DNA from: Agrobacterium genomosp. 13 str. CFBP 6927
GTDB taxonomy: Bacteria; Pseudomonadota; Alphaproteobacteria; Rhizobiales; Rhizobiaceae
Direction: 5' to 3'
Length of the DNA: 47,981 nt
Assembly: GCA_900012615.1 (NCBI GenBank)
Contig: LT009757.1
Location: 2,183,719 to 2,231,699, forward strand
Shown one piece after another: positions 23,434 through 33,199 of this stretch. Positions within the stretch are counted from its first letter, which is position 1. Each line of letters opens with the position of its first letter. Both the position numbers and the translations under genes were made by a program. A model generated the notes under the pieces. It did not search any database. It was given only the letters and a program-made list of their open reading frames with translations, and had not been told where the DNA came from.

Positions 23434-24912
23434 TTATTTTCCCTTGCGCCCGGCAAAGCCGCGCTCACGCGCCCAGATGACGGCGGCGGTGCGGCGGTTC
23501 ACGCCGATCTTGCCGTAAAGCGATGCAATATGGTTTCGGATCGTGTGTTTGGAAAGGTGAAGCCTTTCGCTCATCTCCTTGTCGCTGCAACCGTCACAGA
23601 TCAGCGACAGGATTTCTTCCTCGCGATCCGTCAGGTCCTTGAGCGAGGCGGACGGCGTTGCCCTGCTTGCGTTCTGCCGCAGTCCCGCCAGCCTCTCGAC
23701 AACAGTGCGGCTGAACCAGGAGGTATCGGTCATCACGCTTTCGATCGCTTCGATCAGTTCGTTCTCCGACCGTCTCCTTTCGGTCACATCCTGTATCGCC
23801 CAGATGACGCATTGCTGGTCGTTGATTTCGGCGCGCTCGGCGGAAACGACGCATTCGGCGGCACCACCATCGCTCAGCTTCATGCGCATGTTTTCGTTGC
23901 GAATCGGGATATTGTCCCGCAGCCGCTTTTCCATATCCCGGCGCGCCGAAACGTCCTCCCAAATCCGCAATTCGCTTGCCGTCTTGCCCACCACCTCTGC
24001 CTCCTTGCGCCCGCATAATTGCAGGAAGGCGTCATTGACTTCGGTCAGCACGAAGTCATCCAGCCTCGAGACGGCGGCCGGTGTAGGTGAGAGGCGAAAT
24101 GATTTGAAGAACCGCTCCTCGCTTTGGCGCAGCGCGTTCTGGGCTTTGCGGCGTCCATCAAGATCGGCGAAAGTGAAGAGCATGCAGGGCTCTTCAGCAA
24201 CTGCAATCGTCTCGCCCGCAACGATGACCAGCCGGTCGCCTCCATGCATTGGAATGAGCGCCTCGCGCTGGCGGATGACCCTGCCTTCATGCAGTCTCTT
24301 CAGTGCGTCTTCACCGGTATCGCAAGCGGAAAAAAGCCCGAGTTCCTCGACGCTGATGCCGATGATTTCCTCGCGGGTAAAGCCCGTCATTTCAAGGAAA
24401 CCCTGATTGACGCGGATGAATCGCTCATCCTCCAGACGGCAGATCAGGCCGGGGGCGGGATTGGCATTAAAAGCGCTCTCAAATCGTGCCTCCGCTTCGA
24501 AGCGCGGCGTCTCGTCGCGAATGATCAGAACCAGAACATCCGGCTTGGCGCCGGCATCTTCCAGAATAAGTCCGCGAACCGTGTGCACCCAGCTTTCCGC
24601 CTCATCACCGCTTGGCAATACTTCCACCGTCACCTCGTCGAAAGTCTCGCCGGCCAAGAGCCGCTCCAGCGGATATTGTCCTTCACCGAGCAGATGATTG
24701 TTGCGATAGCGGAGCGTGAATCTGCGCCTGTAATCGACAGCGTTCTCGCCCAGGTCCGACAGGGCCTCAATGCGGTGCATCTCAAGCGCCGCCCTGTTCG
24801 CCCAGGCGATCGTCCCGTCATTCTCGAGCAGGATAAGCCCGTCGCTCAGCCCGGCTATCAGGTTTTGCAGCACCAGCCGGTTGACCTTGGGAATGTTTAC
24901 GCTGTCGTCCAT
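23434..24912 (-). CDS. LuxR-type regulator with three PAS domains
   Basis: This is a 492-residue cytoplasmic regulator. The ATG at 24912 starts the PAS-containing part (NLIAGLSDGLILLENDGTIAW); the frame is open for 55 more codons upstream but that part resembles no domain. PAS domains lie at about residues 10-130, 135-255 (NPAPGLICRLEDERFIRVNQGF) and 260-385 (SPTPAAVSRLDDFVLTEVNDAF). The C-terminal 68 residues are a LuxR helix-turn-helix (LTDREEEILSLICDGCSDKE, then LHLSKHTIRNHIASLYGKIG). There is no receiver or histidine kinase domain, so the signal probably enters through a PAS ligand. It lies upstream of the CsbD operon on the same strand, separated by 138 nt. Confidence 0.88.
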   Translation of the reverse strand: MDDSVNIPKVNRLVLQNLIAGLSDGLILLENDGTIAWANRAALEMHRIEALSDLGENAVDYRRRFTLRYRNNHLLGEGQYPLERLLAGETFDEVTVEVLPSGDEAESWVHTVRGLILEDAGAKPDVLVLIIRDETPRFEAEARFESAFNANPAPGLICRLEDERFIRVNQGFLEMTGFTREEIIGISVEELGLFSACDTGEDALKRLHEGRVIRQREALIPMHGGDRLVIVAGETIAVAEEPCMLFTFADLDGRRKAQNALRQSEERFFKSFRLSPTPAAVSRLDDFVLTEVNDAFLQLCGRKEAEVVGKTASELRIWEDVSARRDMEKRLRDNIPIRNENMRMKLSDGGAAECVVSAERAEINDQQCVIWAIQDVTERRRSENELIEAIESVMTDTSWFSRTVVERLAGLRQNASRATPSASLKDLTDREEEILSLICDGCSDKEMSERLHLSKHTIRNHIASLYGKIGVNRRTAAVIWARERGFAGRKGK

Positions 24913-25063
24913 GTCGCCCCCGGCATTCTGTTGGTTTGCGCACGTTATAACGCGCGGTGTCGGCAAGTGTTGCGTTGGGTGGTAGTGGAAGGGAAATGTG
25001 TACGGGTCAGCAATGCGGCAGAGCCATGCTTTTCCTGCCCTCAAAAAACGCTTCGTGCCCATA

Positions 25064-25092
25064 TTTTGAGCGGCCATTTTTACCGCTCAAAA
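25064..25092. promoter_or_regulatory. Perfect inverted repeat in the LuxR/GntR divergent region
   Basis: TTTTGAGCGG at 25064-25073 and CCGCTCAAAA at 25083-25092 are perfect 10-bp arms around 9 nt. The AT blocks are at the outer ends and no T run follows on either strand, so an operator is more likely than a terminator. It lies about 72 nt upstream of the GntR start and 150 nt upstream of the LuxR-type start. Confidence 0.55.
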
Positions 25093-25126
25093 ATGCGCTT
25101 GACGTGCGCGAAAATTTCTCACCAAA

Positions 25127-25149
25127 TGAACCAATGTAAGATTGGTTCA
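25127..25149. promoter_or_regulatory. Perfect inverted repeat just before the FCD GntR gene
   Basis: TGAACCAAT at 25127-25135 and ATTGGTTCA at 25141-25149 are perfect 9-bp arms with GTAAG between them. The repeat ends 14 nt before the GTG start at 25164, a typical place for an autoregulatory operator. It is different from the ATTGTNNACAAT sites of the other GntR gene in this window. Confidence 0.65.
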
Positions 25150-25163
25150 ACAAATGGTGCGAC

Positions 25164-25937
25164 GTGGCGGCAGGCCCTAACGACAATTCCAACTACGCTC
25201 TTGCGAAGCTGCGGTCGTATATTCAGACGCAGGACCTTGCAAAAGACGGGCGTTTGCCGACGGAACGGGCCTTTGCGGAGACTTTTAACGTTGGGCGACG
25301 GGCTGTTCGCCGTGCTCTTGAGGTTCTTGAGGCCGAAGGCCTGATCTGGCGGCGGCAGGGGGCCGGAACCTTTGTTGGTGAAAAGCCGGATGATTGGTCC
25401 GCTCAGGTCACCGAATTGGTCGCGGGCACGGATATCATGGAAATCATGGAGGTGCGTCTGCGCATCGAGCCGCAGCTGGCGCAGCTTGCGGCCATGCGGG
25501 CCAAGCCTGCCGAGGTGGAACGCATGCGCGCCCTTGTCCAGAAGACCGGCCAGAGCACGGATGCCGACGCCAAGGAATTATGGGACGGCTCGCTCCACCG
25601 CCAGATTGCCCAGAGCGCCGGCAACAAGCTCTTCCTGTCGATTTTTGACGTCGTCAACCGCATTCGTCAGGACGATGCCTGGCAGTCGATACGCGAGCTT
25701 GCCCGCCGCACCGGCACGAATGGCAGGGCCTCATTCGAACAGCACATGGCCATCGTGGATGCCATAGCCGACCGTGATCCGGCCAGAGCCGGAGAAGCGA
25801 TGCGCCAGCACCTTCTCATGCATCAGGAAAGACTGATCCGCGCCACGTCGCTCGGATTTCAGGAGGACAAGGCTGGAGAAGACAGGGCGGCCCACAGCCA
25901 CGACGAAGCCGGCAACCCGCTTGCCCCGGCCTCATAG
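25164..25937 (+). CDS. GntR-family regulator with FCD domain, for the importer at 26.0-33.1 kb
   Basis: This is a 257-residue regulator. The start is GTG at 25164; no in-frame ATG lies near the N-terminus and the ribosome site is weak. The winged helix-turn-helix spans residues 10-75 (GRLPTERAFAETFNVGRRAVRRALEVLEAEGLI, then GAGTFVGE), and the FCD domain follows (IMEVRLRIEPQLAQLAA, LHRQIAQSAGN, then MRQHLLMHQERLI). The short tail after residue 235 looks unstructured. It points toward the binding-protein gene that starts 89 nt downstream, so it is the likely regulator of that operon. A perfect inverted repeat just before its start suggests self-control. Confidence 0.9.
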   Translation: MAAGPNDNSNYALAKLRSYIQTQDLAKDGRLPTERAFAETFNVGRRAVRRALEVLEAEGLIWRRQGAGTFVGEKPDDWSAQVTELVAGTDIMEIMEVRLRIEPQLAQLAAMRAKPAEVERMRALVQKTGQSTDADAKELWDGSLHRQIAQSAGNKLFLSIFDVVNRIRQDDAWQSIRELARRTGTNGRASFEQHMAIVDAIADRDPARAGEAMRQHLLMHQERLIRATSLGFQEDKAGEDRAAHSHDEAGNPLAPAS

Positions 25938-26026
25938 GCCATGGGTCAGGAGCCTTCGGCCTCTTGGGGCCGGCCAAATAACAAGACAAAGACAAAAACA
26001 AAGAAAACCAGACCAGAGGATGGAAA

Positions 26027-27535
26027 ATGAAGAAAACATATATTTTTACCGCGGCCCTGATGGCCAGCGCGTTCCTGACCGCGCCCGTCATGGCCTCCGA
26101 ATTGCGCATCGGTCTCAACGATGACGCGGATGTGCTTGATCCCGCGCAATCGCGCACCTTCGTCGGCCGCATCGTTTACACCGCCATGTGCGACAAGCTG
26201 GTCGACATCTCCCAGGACATGAAGATCGTTCCCCAGCTCGCCACCGAATGGGCCTGGTCCGAGGGCGGCAAGGTGCTGACGATGAAAATCCGCGACGGCG
26301 TCAAGTTCCACGACGGCGAGACGCTGGATGCGGCCGCCGTCGTCGCCACCATCGAGCGGAACATGACCCTGCCGGAATCCCGCCGCAAGAGTGAGCTTTC
26401 CTCGGTCGAGAAGGTTGAGGCTACCGGCCCGCTGGAGGTCAAGTTCACGCTGAAGACGCCTGACGTTACGCTGCTCGCCCAGCTTTCGGACCGCGCCGGC
26501 ATGATTGTTGCGCCGAAGGCAGCCAAGGAACTAGGTGCGAATTTCGGCTCGAAACCGGTCTGCGCCGGTCCATTCAAATTCGTCGAGCGCATCCAGCAGG
26601 ATCGTATCGTGTTGGAAAAATTCGCCGACTATTGGGACAAGGACAAGATCCTTGTCGACAAGATCGTCTATCTGCCGATACCCGATACGACAGTTAAGCT
26701 TGCTAACCTTCGCGCAGGCGACCTTGACATAGCCGAGCGCATTTCGGCTTCCGATGCGGAATCCGTCAGGAACGACGCCAATCTTACCTATGCGGATGTG
26801 ATCGGGCCGGGCTATATGGCCATGTATGTCAACGTCAACAATGGTGCGCGGGCGGACAATCCGCTCGGCAAGGACAAGCGCCTGCGTCAGGCATTCTCCT
26901 ATGCGATCGACCGCGAGGCGATCGGCCAGATCGTTTTCGAGGGCACCTCCAAGGCCGGTAATCAGGCCTATCCTCCGACAAGCCCCTGGTTCAACCAGAA
27001 CTTGGCCGTGCCGCCCCGCGATATCGACAAGGCCAAGCAGCTAATGAAGGAGGCGGGTTACGAGAAGCTGGATGTCGAGCTTCAGCACGCCAACAACACC
27101 ACGCAGACGCAGATGATGCAGGTGATCCAGTCCATGGTCGCGGAAGCCGGCTTCAACGTGACGCTGAAGGCGACCGAATTTGCGACGCTTCTGTCCGAAC
27201 AGACGGCCGGCAATTACCAGCTCAGCCGTTCCGACTGGTCGGGACGTATCGATCCCGATGGCAACCTGCACCAGTTCGTCACCTGCAAGGGCGGCATCAA
27301 TGATGTGAAATATTGCAATCCCGAGGTCGACAAGCTGTTGAACGAGGCCCGCGCCTCGACCGAAGACGCCGTCCGCAAGGAAAAATACGATGCCGCTGGC
27401 GTCATCCTGAATGACGACATGCCGATCATCTATCTCGGCCATCAGCCCTATGCCTATGCCATCTCCAAGAAGGTGAAAGGCTGGGCGCCATCGCCGGATG
27501 GCATGATCCGCCTTCTCGGCGTCAGCAAGGACTGA
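26027..27535 (+). CDS. Dpp/Gsi-type ABC importer substrate-binding protein (family 5)
   Basis: This is a 502-residue periplasmic binding protein. It starts MKKTYIFTAALMASAFLTA with a signal peptide cleaved near PVMA-SELRIG. The SBP_bac_5 motifs are LNDDADVLDPAQSRTF, YTAMCDKLVDI, LTMKIRDGVKFHDGETLDAA and, in the C-terminal lobe, HQPYAYAISKKVKGW. AGAGGATGGAAA lies before the ATG. The gene is first in an operon with two permeases, a gamma-glutamyltransferase and a fused ATPase, which points to glutathione or gamma-glutamyl peptides, though family 5 proteins bind many ligands. Confidence 0.92.
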   Translation: MKKTYIFTAALMASAFLTAPVMASELRIGLNDDADVLDPAQSRTFVGRIVYTAMCDKLVDISQDMKIVPQLATEWAWSEGGKVLTMKIRDGVKFHDGETLDAAAVVATIERNMTLPESRRKSELSSVEKVEATGPLEVKFTLKTPDVTLLAQLSDRAGMIVAPKAAKELGANFGSKPVCAGPFKFVERIQQDRIVLEKFADYWDKDKILVDKIVYLPIPDTTVKLANLRAGDLDIAERISASDAESVRNDANLTYADVIGPGYMAMYVNVNNGARADNPLGKDKRLRQAFSYAIDREAIGQIVFEGTSKAGNQAYPPTSPWFNQNLAVPPRDIDKAKQLMKEAGYEKLDVELQHANNTTQTQMMQVIQSMVAEAGFNVTLKATEFATLLSEQTAGNYQLSRSDWSGRIDPDGNLHQFVTCKGGINDVKYCNPEVDKLLNEARASTEDAVRKEKYDAAGVILNDDMPIIYLGHQPYAYAISKKVKGWAPSPDGMIRLLGVSKD

Positions 27536-27550
27536 CAGCTTCGAACAGGT

Positions 27551-27596
27551 CGCACGGCTTGCCGTGCGGCCCCCATGACCGGACCCAAACGGGGGC
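27551..27596 (+). terminator. Two adjacent intercistronic stems before the permease
   Basis: CGCACGGC at 27551-27558 pairs with GCCGTGCG at 27561-27568 around TT. A second, longer-range stem pairs GCCCCC at 27569-27574 with GGGGGC at 27591-27596; its 3' arm covers the purine-rich region just upstream of the permease ATG at 27603. The pair could lower permease expression relative to the binding protein. There is no T run, so this is more likely a stability or attenuation element than a full terminator. Confidence 0.5.
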
Positions 27597-27602
27597 AATG
27601 CC

Positions 27603-28550
27603 ATGCCTGTTTATATCGGCAAGCGACTGCTGGTCGCGATCCCGACACTTCTGATCATCTCCATCTTCGTTTTCTCGCTACAGAAACTCCTGCCGGGCGA
27701 TCCGGTCCTTGCCATGGCGGGTGAGGAACGCGATCCCGCGACAATCGAATTCCTGCGCGAGAAATATCGTCTGAACGATCCGGTGCCGTTGCAATATCTC
27801 AACTGGCTGGGCGGCGTGGTGACGGGCGATTTCGGTATTTCGCTGCGAACCAACCAGCCCGTGCTGGAACTGATCGGCCAGAAGCTGCCGGTCACCATTC
27901 AGCTGGCTGTCATGGCGATGTTTTTTGCCATGGTCATCGGCATTCCCATTGGCATTCTGGCCGCCGTCAAGAAGAACACGTGGATCGATTATACGGCCAA
28001 TATCGTGGCGCTTTCTGGCCTGTCGATCCCGAATTTCTGGCTCGGCATCATGCTGATCCTGCTGGTGTCAGTCAAACTCGGCTGGCTGCCGGCATCCGGT
28101 TATGAATCGATCTTCGTCGATCCCGTCCGCTCCATCGAAACCATGATCATGCCCGCCTTCGTGCTGGGCAATGCGCTTGCGGCGACGCTGATGCGGCATA
28201 CGCGCTCGGCTATGGTGGCGGTCTTGAGTTCCGATTATATCCGCACCGCCCGCGCCAAGGGGCTCTCGCCGCGCGAGATCATCCTGTCGCACAGTTTCCG
28301 CAATGCGCTTCTGCCCGTCATCACGCTGCTGGCGCTGCTCTTCGGCGAATTGCTGGCCGGGGCGGTTCTGACCGAGCAGATATTCACCATTCCCGGCTTC
28401 GGCAAGATGACCGTCGATGCCGTGTTCACCCGCGACTATGCCGTCGTGCAGGGCATCGTGCTCTGCACCGCCGTCGGCTTCATTCTCATGAACCTTCTGG
28501 CCGACATCGCCTATGTCCTGCTCAACCCCCGCCTCAGGGCGACGATCTGA
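27603..28550 (+). CDS. Dpp/Gsi-type ABC importer permease (DppB/GsiC family)
   Basis: This is a 315-residue inner-membrane permease with six membrane segments. The N-terminus MPVYIGKRLLVAIPTLLIIS, then LPGDPVLAMAGEERD, and the coupling loop DYIRTARAKGLSPREIILSHSFRN mark it as DppB/GsiC-type. The C-terminus is YVLLNPRLRATI. It pairs with the next gene, whose start is 10 nt after this stop. The Shine-Dalgarno region GGGGGCAATGCC may be partly held in the stem described at 27569-27596. Confidence 0.93.
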   Translation: MPVYIGKRLLVAIPTLLIISIFVFSLQKLLPGDPVLAMAGEERDPATIEFLREKYRLNDPVPLQYLNWLGGVVTGDFGISLRTNQPVLELIGQKLPVTIQLAVMAMFFAMVIGIPIGILAAVKKNTWIDYTANIVALSGLSIPNFWLGIMLILLVSVKLGWLPASGYESIFVDPVRSIETMIMPAFVLGNALAATLMRHTRSAMVAVLSSDYIRTARAKGLSPREIILSHSFRNALLPVITLLALLFGELLAGAVLTEQIFTIPGFGKMTVDAVFTRDYAVVQGIVLCTAVGFILMNLLADIAYVLLNPRLRATI

Positions 28551-28560
28551 GGCTGATATC

Positions 28561-29433
28561 ATGACCGTTCTCGATCAAAACCTCTCCGTACCGGTAACGC
28601 GGCAGGAGAGCCGCGCCTGGAAGAAGATGAAGCGCAACAAATCCGCGCTTGTCGGCATGGTTATCGTGCTGTTTTTCGCCGTCCTTGCCATAGCCGCACC
28701 GATCCTGCCGATTGCCGATCCGGTTGCGACCAGCTGGTCGGCCATCCGTAAGGCGCCTTCGGCGGCCCACTGGCTCGGCACCGACGATCTCGGTCGCGAT
28801 ATTCTTTCGCGCATGATCTATGGCGCACGCGCCTCGCTGATGGCGGGCGTCGTCTCCGTCATGATCGCGGTGGTCATCGGCGTGCCCTTCGGCCTAATTG
28901 CCGGTTACTTCGGCGGCTGGGTGGATATGGTCATATCCCGTATCACCGAAGCGCTGCTGGCCATGCCCTTCCTCATCATGGCGATTGCGCTCGCAGCCTT
29001 CCTCGGGCCGAGCCTCACCAATGCCATGATCGCGATTGGCCTTTCCGCCATGCCGATTTTCGTGCGGTTGACCCGTGGGCAGGTGCTGGCGGTCAAGATG
29101 GAGGATTATGTCGAGGGCGCAAGGTCGATCGGCCTCAACCACGTCGACATCATGACGCGTTACATCCTGCCGAATGTCTTTGCCCCCATTATCGTGCAGG
29201 CGACGCTGACGGTCGCCACCGCCATCATTGCGGAGGCGAGCCTTTCCTTCCTAGGACTTGGCCAGCAGGCGCCCGCACCCTCATGGGGTTCGATGCTGAA
29301 CACGGCAAAGAATTTCCTGAGCCAGGCGCCATGGATGACGATGTGGCCCGGCATCGCCATCTTCCTCGTCGTCATCGGTTTCAATCTTCTGGGCGATGGC
29401 CTGCGTGATGCGCTCGATCCGCGCGAAGCATGA
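28561..29433 (+). CDS. Dpp/Gsi-type ABC importer permease (DppC/GsiD family)
   Basis: This is a 290-residue permease. The start is the ATG at 28561 with GAGGCTGATATC before it; an upstream in-frame start lies inside the previous gene. The family motif WLGTDDLGRDILSRMIYGAR precedes the second membrane segment, the coupling loop reads DYVEGARSIGLNHVDIMTRYILPN and the end is LRDALDPREA. It forms the channel with the preceding DppB-type protein. Confidence 0.93.
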   Translation: MTVLDQNLSVPVTRQESRAWKKMKRNKSALVGMVIVLFFAVLAIAAPILPIADPVATSWSAIRKAPSAAHWLGTDDLGRDILSRMIYGARASLMAGVVSVMIAVVIGVPFGLIAGYFGGWVDMVISRITEALLAMPFLIMAIALAAFLGPSLTNAMIAIGLSAMPIFVRLTRGQVLAVKMEDYVEGARSIGLNHVDIMTRYILPNVFAPIIVQATLTVATAIIAEASLSFLGLGQQAPAPSWGSMLNTAKNFLSQAPWMTMWPGIAIFLVVIGFNLLGDGLRDALDPREA

Positions 29434-29454
29434 TTTTTATAAGGAATTGACTGA

Positions 29455-31239
29455 ATGACCGAATTCACCACACGCCCCGAGATCCTCGGCACATTCGGCG
29501 TCGTTACCTCGACGCACTGGATCGCATCGGCCGTGGGCATGGCGATCCTCGAAAAGGGAGGGAACGCCTTCGACGCCGCCGTCGCCACCGGTTTCGTTCT
29601 GCAGATCGTCGAACCGCATCTCTGCGGCCCCGGCGGCGACATGCCCGCCGTGTTCTATTCGAAGAAGACGGACAAGGTCGAAGTCATCTGCGCGCAGGGT
29701 CCGGCTCCGAGCGGGGCGACGATTGACCATTATACCTCGGAAGGGCTGAAGCTGATCCCCGGTGACGGGCTGCTCGCCACCGTCATTCCCGGCGCCTTCG
29801 ACGGCTGGATGCTGATGCTGCGCGACTATGGCACGATGAGCGTGCGCGAGGTGCTGGAACCCGCCATCTATTATGCCGACCATGGGCACCCGACGCTGCC
29901 GCGCGTCTCCGCCACCATCAAGGGACTGGCGGAGTTCTTCGAGAAGGAATGGCCGACATCCCATGAGACCTGGCTGCCGGGTGGTGCCGCACCCGAGCCG
30001 CACGCCAATTTCAGGAACCCGGTTCTCGCCGCAACCTATCAGCGGATCGTCTCCGAGGCGGAAGCGCGCTCCGGCCGCGAAAACCAGATCGAGGCGGCAC
30101 GTGATGCCTTTTACCGGGGTTTCGTTGCGGAAGCCATCGACAGTTACGTCAGGACCGCGGAGGTGATGGATGCCAGCGGCGCGAAACACAAGGGCGTGCT
30201 GACGGCGCAGGATATGGCGGACTGGTGCGCGACCGTGGAAGCGCCGCAGACGTTCGACTATCACGACTGGACGATTGCCAAGACGCCGGCCTGGGGGCAG
30301 GGTCCGGTTCTGCTGCAGTCGCTCGCCCTACTGAAGGGTTTCGACATTGCGGCGATGGACCCGTCCGGTCCCGATTTCATCCATACCGTCGTCGAAGCCA
30401 TGAAGCTCGCCTTCGCCGACCGGGAGGTCTATTACGGCGATCCGGAATTCGGCCAGATTCCGACGGAATATCTTCTTTCCGAGGGCTATAATGCCGGGCG
30501 TCGCAAATTGATCGGCAGCGAGGCATCGCTCGAGCTGCGCCCCGGCACGGTGCCGGGCTATGAAAAACAGGTGGATGCCACCATGGCGATGCTGGCCGAG
30601 ATGAGCGGCACCGGGGCCGTCTACGAGCCGACCATGTCGCATCTGACGGAAAAGCGCGGTGATACGGTGCATATCGATGTCATCGACCGCTGGGGCAACA
30701 TGGTTTCCACCACACCGTCGGGCGGCTGGCTGCAATCCTCGCCCATCGTTCCCGGCCTCGGCTTCGCGCTCAATTCCCGCGCCCAGATGTTCTGGCTGAA
30801 GGAGGGCCTGCCGACCTCGCTCGCGCCGGGCAAACGCCCGCGCACCACGCTGACGCCATCGCTTGCGCTGCATCAGGGGCGTCCATCCATGGTCTTCGGC
30901 ACGCCGGGCGGCGACCAGCAGGACCAATGGCAGCTGCCTTTCTTCCTGCGTTATGCCCATCACGGCAAGAACCTGCAGGCGGCCATCGACATGCCTTTGT
31001 TCCACACCTCGCATTTTCCCGGTTCGTTTTATCCGCGTACCAGCTCGCCGGGCGAGATCATGGTGGAAGCTACGGTGGGAGATGCAACGCTTGAGGCGCT
31101 TCGCCGCCGTGGCCACCGCGTCACGGTTGCCGATGCCTGGTCGGTCGGGCGGCTTACCGCTGCGCGCCGCGATGCCGACGGTCTGCTGCGCGCCGCCGCG
31201 ACACCGCGATTGATGCAGGCCTATGCCGTGGGGAGATGA
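29455..31239 (+). CDS. ggt: Gamma-glutamyltransferase-family enzyme
   Basis: This is a 594-residue Ntn-hydrolase. The N-terminal part has the family motifs TFGVVTSTHWIASAVGMAIL, GGNAFDAAVATGFVLQIVEP and HLCGPGGDM. The predicted autoprocessing threonine is T404 in the segment DTVHIDVIDRWGNMVS, which would become the N-terminus of the small subunit. PSGGWLQSSP and TPGGDQQDQWQ follow. No signal peptide is seen, so it probably works in the cytoplasm on imported substrate, as in the YwrD-like branch; a cephalosporin acylase-type activity is an alternative. The ATG at 29455 is behind AAGGAATTGACTGA. It stands between the permeases and the ATPase of one operon, which supports uptake and cleavage of gamma-glutamyl compounds. 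Confidence 0.87.
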   Translation: MTEFTTRPEILGTFGVVTSTHWIASAVGMAILEKGGNAFDAAVATGFVLQIVEPHLCGPGGDMPAVFYSKKTDKVEVICAQGPAPSGATIDHYTSEGLKLIPGDGLLATVIPGAFDGWMLMLRDYGTMSVREVLEPAIYYADHGHPTLPRVSATIKGLAEFFEKEWPTSHETWLPGGAAPEPHANFRNPVLAATYQRIVSEAEARSGRENQIEAARDAFYRGFVAEAIDSYVRTAEVMDASGAKHKGVLTAQDMADWCATVEAPQTFDYHDWTIAKTPAWGQGPVLLQSLALLKGFDIAAMDPSGPDFIHTVVEAMKLAFADREVYYGDPEFGQIPTEYLLSEGYNAGRRKLIGSEASLELRPGTVPGYEKQVDATMAMLAEMSGTGAVYEPTMSHLTEKRGDTVHIDVIDRWGNMVSTTPSGGWLQSSPIVPGLGFALNSRAQMFWLKEGLPTSLAPGKRPRTTLTPSLALHQGRPSMVFGTPGGDQQDQWQLPFFLRYAHHGKNLQAAIDMPLFHTSHFPGSFYPRTSSPGEIMVEATVGDATLEALRRRGHRVTVADAWSVGRLTAARRDADGLLRAAATPRLMQAYAVGR

Positions 31240-31243
31240 CATC

Positions 31244-33055
<1,812 letters not shown>

Positions 33056-33199
33056 GGCGGCTCTTCTGTTTGTGAACCGTGCTTAACGCCCATTGTTAAA
33101 AGTGGTTCCGGCGCCGGCGGGAAATAAAATGTTCGCTTCCGCGTCTGTCATATTCTAATTTGCCCGACAAATAAGCTGCCTACCGGGAATATTATTACT

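Noticed and set aside
24124..25344. Rightward frame of 406 codons opposite the PAS-LuxR gene
   Set aside because: It crosses the divergent promoter region and its translation has no recognisable domain.
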